DNA of 64,000 nucleotides from Sipunculus nudus (taxonomy: Eukaryota > Annelida > Sipuncula > Golfingiida > Sipunculidae), in contig CM049316.1 of assembly GCA_026874595.1 (NCBI GenBank), forward strand, positions 63,719,176-63,783,175. The letters run 5' to 3'. This document shows positions 62,025 to 64,000 of the stretch, piece after piece. The notes beneath the pieces were generated by a model, which made no database searches, was not told where the DNA came from, and saw only the letters and a list, made by a program, of their open reading frames with translations. The translations under genes were made by a program, and so were the position numbers. Each line of letters starts with the position of its first letter. Position 1 is the first letter of the stretch.

Positions 62025-63642
62025 ACCGAGCTACTACACCAACGTTGATTTTCGGGAGCTCAGTGATATAATACTTGCTGTATACGTCACATGTGATTTT
62101 TTTGTTCGTTATTATGCCGGTTGTTTAATTAATACATAAATCTACTGACGTTTCGTAAAATCACTTTACTCTTATTGCATATATAGGCCTACACGTACGA
62201 CGTCTTTCCCCTTAGTACATGACTGGACATAATGAAAGACCAAAGAAAACAAGCTTTCCTAGAAAGATTGATTTCTAATTAACAATGATTGATGCATTTC
62301 CAAAATAACTAGGAAACCGGGACATATTTTAAAAGACACTTTATTTACCTAAAACCTGTCTGAATACCGCATTAGGAGCTCACACACTGAAAGAAAAAAT
62401 GCTGAAGGGTTCTTTGGAGTTGAGTCAGTGGGGTTATTTACAAGTTCCAACTGGAAACTTCGGTATTGGTTCTTCAGAGAACCTCATGGACCCCTTGTGT
62501 AACCTTAGGTCAACCTACATTATGCAGATTATGTATTGACCATGCGCAGTCGCAACATCCGGCCCCTCGATGGTTCGCCAAAGAACCTTTTTTTGCAACT
62601 GATGACGACAAAACCCCCACAAATCCAAATTAAACCCTCTCGATGGGGAAGTTGAACCATTTAGGTTCTGAAAAGGATTCGTAAGAATATATTTTCAGGT
62701 TCCATAGCGGCGCGAGTCCTTTACAACTAATAGGAAATTTGGTAAAATTCAATTTGTAAGTTCAGTTGAAGGTTTCGGTAAAATTGGCGTGGTCCACTTG
62801 AAAAAAACAATATAATTTAATGTGAAGTATGAGTTTTCCGAAAAAAAATTTACTGAGTTAGGTTTATATTTAGCAAATTATGTCGAGCAAATGACGACCA
62901 TCCCGGCAACGCGACCATTTTCGGTATATATAGATAGTAATGTTACCGTGGGTTTCCTGTATATAAAATATTTAACGGGTTGTCTGTGCCGGAGTGATAA
63001 ATTATTTGGGGTTCATTAGGTTCACCATTGCAATCACCAGATATGTTTTGATAACGAAGTCCGTGATCACCGACAGATACCCTGCCGCCTACCTTTTCTT
63101 GCGCAGTTTCTTTAACTGCAAGCTTGTCTTCTTCTATCGAGCATGGAAATTATTTGATTCCGGAATAAATCCCACGACGCGGTTAGAAAATGAAACCAGC
63201 AGTTTTCTAACTGAGGTGAAATTAGGAGGACGTGACATCATCTTTAACTGTTATGGATGCACACGTAAGCAGACGTGATAAGGTCTAGCGAGGACACGTG
63301 AACACGTCCCCGAGGAGTGTATAGACCGGATTGAAAACGTTCGCACCCGTCGGAAACCTTGATGTAAGCGACGCAGCTGGTTATACCACTCTTATTTACA
63401 TTGATATCGTTCAAGTGGCAAAAAGATTTCCAAAGTGGACCAACATAACTATCTGAAGTACTTAAACTCTCTGGATGTTATTATTTAGAATGAAATCATT
63501 CACGAGGTGCGACTCGGGATTTTAAATACTAATTATCTGGTTATGGAAAGTTGATGACTTATACAAGGAAGAGGTGATTGGGATTGCTTGCATCAAGGTT
63601 AATGTCCCTTTGCGAAATGAGCAGCGTCACTTCCGTGACAAC
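62022..63642. other. Upstream region of the second gene
   Basis: Repeated ggttct / gaacc motifs at 62410-62720 suggest a decayed repeat. No promoter element can be called with confidence. Confidence 0.4.
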
Positions 63643-63721
63643 ATGAGTTCTATACAGACGTTCAAGACAGCTTTCCTGCTGGTGACCGTGGTTAACTCGA
63701 TAGAGTTTGGCTTCAGCACAG
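63643..63721 (+). CDS. First exon of a second secreted or membrane protein gene
   Basis: ATG opens MSSIQTFKTAFLLVTVVNSI, a good signal-peptide profile (positive then hydrophobic), with EFGFST before the donor gtaggt. The exon leaves in phase 1. Family not recognised; the gene continues beyond the window. Confidence 0.5.
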
Positions 63722-63863
63722 GTAGGTGTTTACACTGATTTATCAGTATTGCAAAATACACAATGTGTACTGATATATATATATATATGTGTGTCTTATA
63801 CTAGAGTTTATAATAACACGTTATAACACTTTCCTTTTCTTCATACCAAAAAAAAAATCCAAG

Positions 63864-63983
63864 GACAGGACCTTATAAACTATCAAACAACACTAAAGGT
63901 GTCTGAAATAATCGATATAATCGATACATCTAGGATCAGGGTCAAATTTCAATACAGAAAAATGTCTCATACAAACTTTATTG
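63864..63983 (+). CDS. Candidate second exon of the 3'-end gene
   Basis: After AG at 63862-63863 an open stretch of 120 nt runs to a good donor gtgagg. Phase 1 in and phase 1 out match the preceding exon. It reads GQDLINYQTTLKVSEIIDII and on to RVKFQYRKMSHTNF. The acceptor has an A-run rather than a clean pyrimidine tract just before it, which weakens the call. Confidence 0.4.
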
Positions 63984-64000
63984 GTGAGGACTAAGTGTTA

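Overview
This window is animal nuclear DNA. It is AT-rich and intron-dense, with GT-AG splice sites, many dinucleotide microsatellites, tRNA-derived SINEs, MITE-like inverted-repeat elements and a LINE fragment. The repeat spectrum and the protein fit a marine invertebrate, probably a mollusc. The phylum is inference from general look, not from a diagnostic marker.

The centre of the window (12141-49120, + strand) is one gene. I could join 24 coding exons whose splice phases all agree, giving 1,165 codons plus a stop. The product is a secreted ADAMTS protease of the ADAMTS16/ADAMTS18 type. Its order is signal peptide, reprolysin-type propeptide with several dibasic sites, zinc metalloprotease (HEIGHNLGMMHD and a Met-turn), disintegrin-like region, central thrombospondin repeat, cysteine-rich region, spacer, five C-terminal thrombospondin repeats and a PLAC domain. 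The two 5'-most exons are the least certain. A candidate poly(A) signal lies about 0.3 kb after the stop.

The first 12 kb holds no gene I can support. It carries a 52-bp-arm palindrome inside a decayed inverted array, a 787-bp-period segmental duplication containing a minus-strand SINE head, a (TA)n tract, a 33-bp satellite of about 31 copies, and a smaller array with a period near 22 bp.

The introns hold SINEs, MITEs, microsatellites, a LINE 3' end and degenerate dispersed repeats. Two exons (12 and 17) have had their 3' end plus the splice donor tandemly duplicated into the following intron; for exon 17 there are five extra copies. Intron 16 uses a GC donor.

The last 15 kb (49451-63642) is intergenic and repeat-rich: a TTA-flanked MITE, two further long-inverted-repeat elements, (CT)n arrays seeded by a shared leader, and a pair of 0.29-kb direct repeats. 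The window ends in the first one or two exons of a second plus-strand gene encoding a secreted or membrane protein (63643 onward).

I see no operon, CRISPR, phage or evident new multi-gene system. The most unusual signals are the exon-end tandem duplications, the palindromic arrays and the satellite with open reading frames in phase with its repeat.
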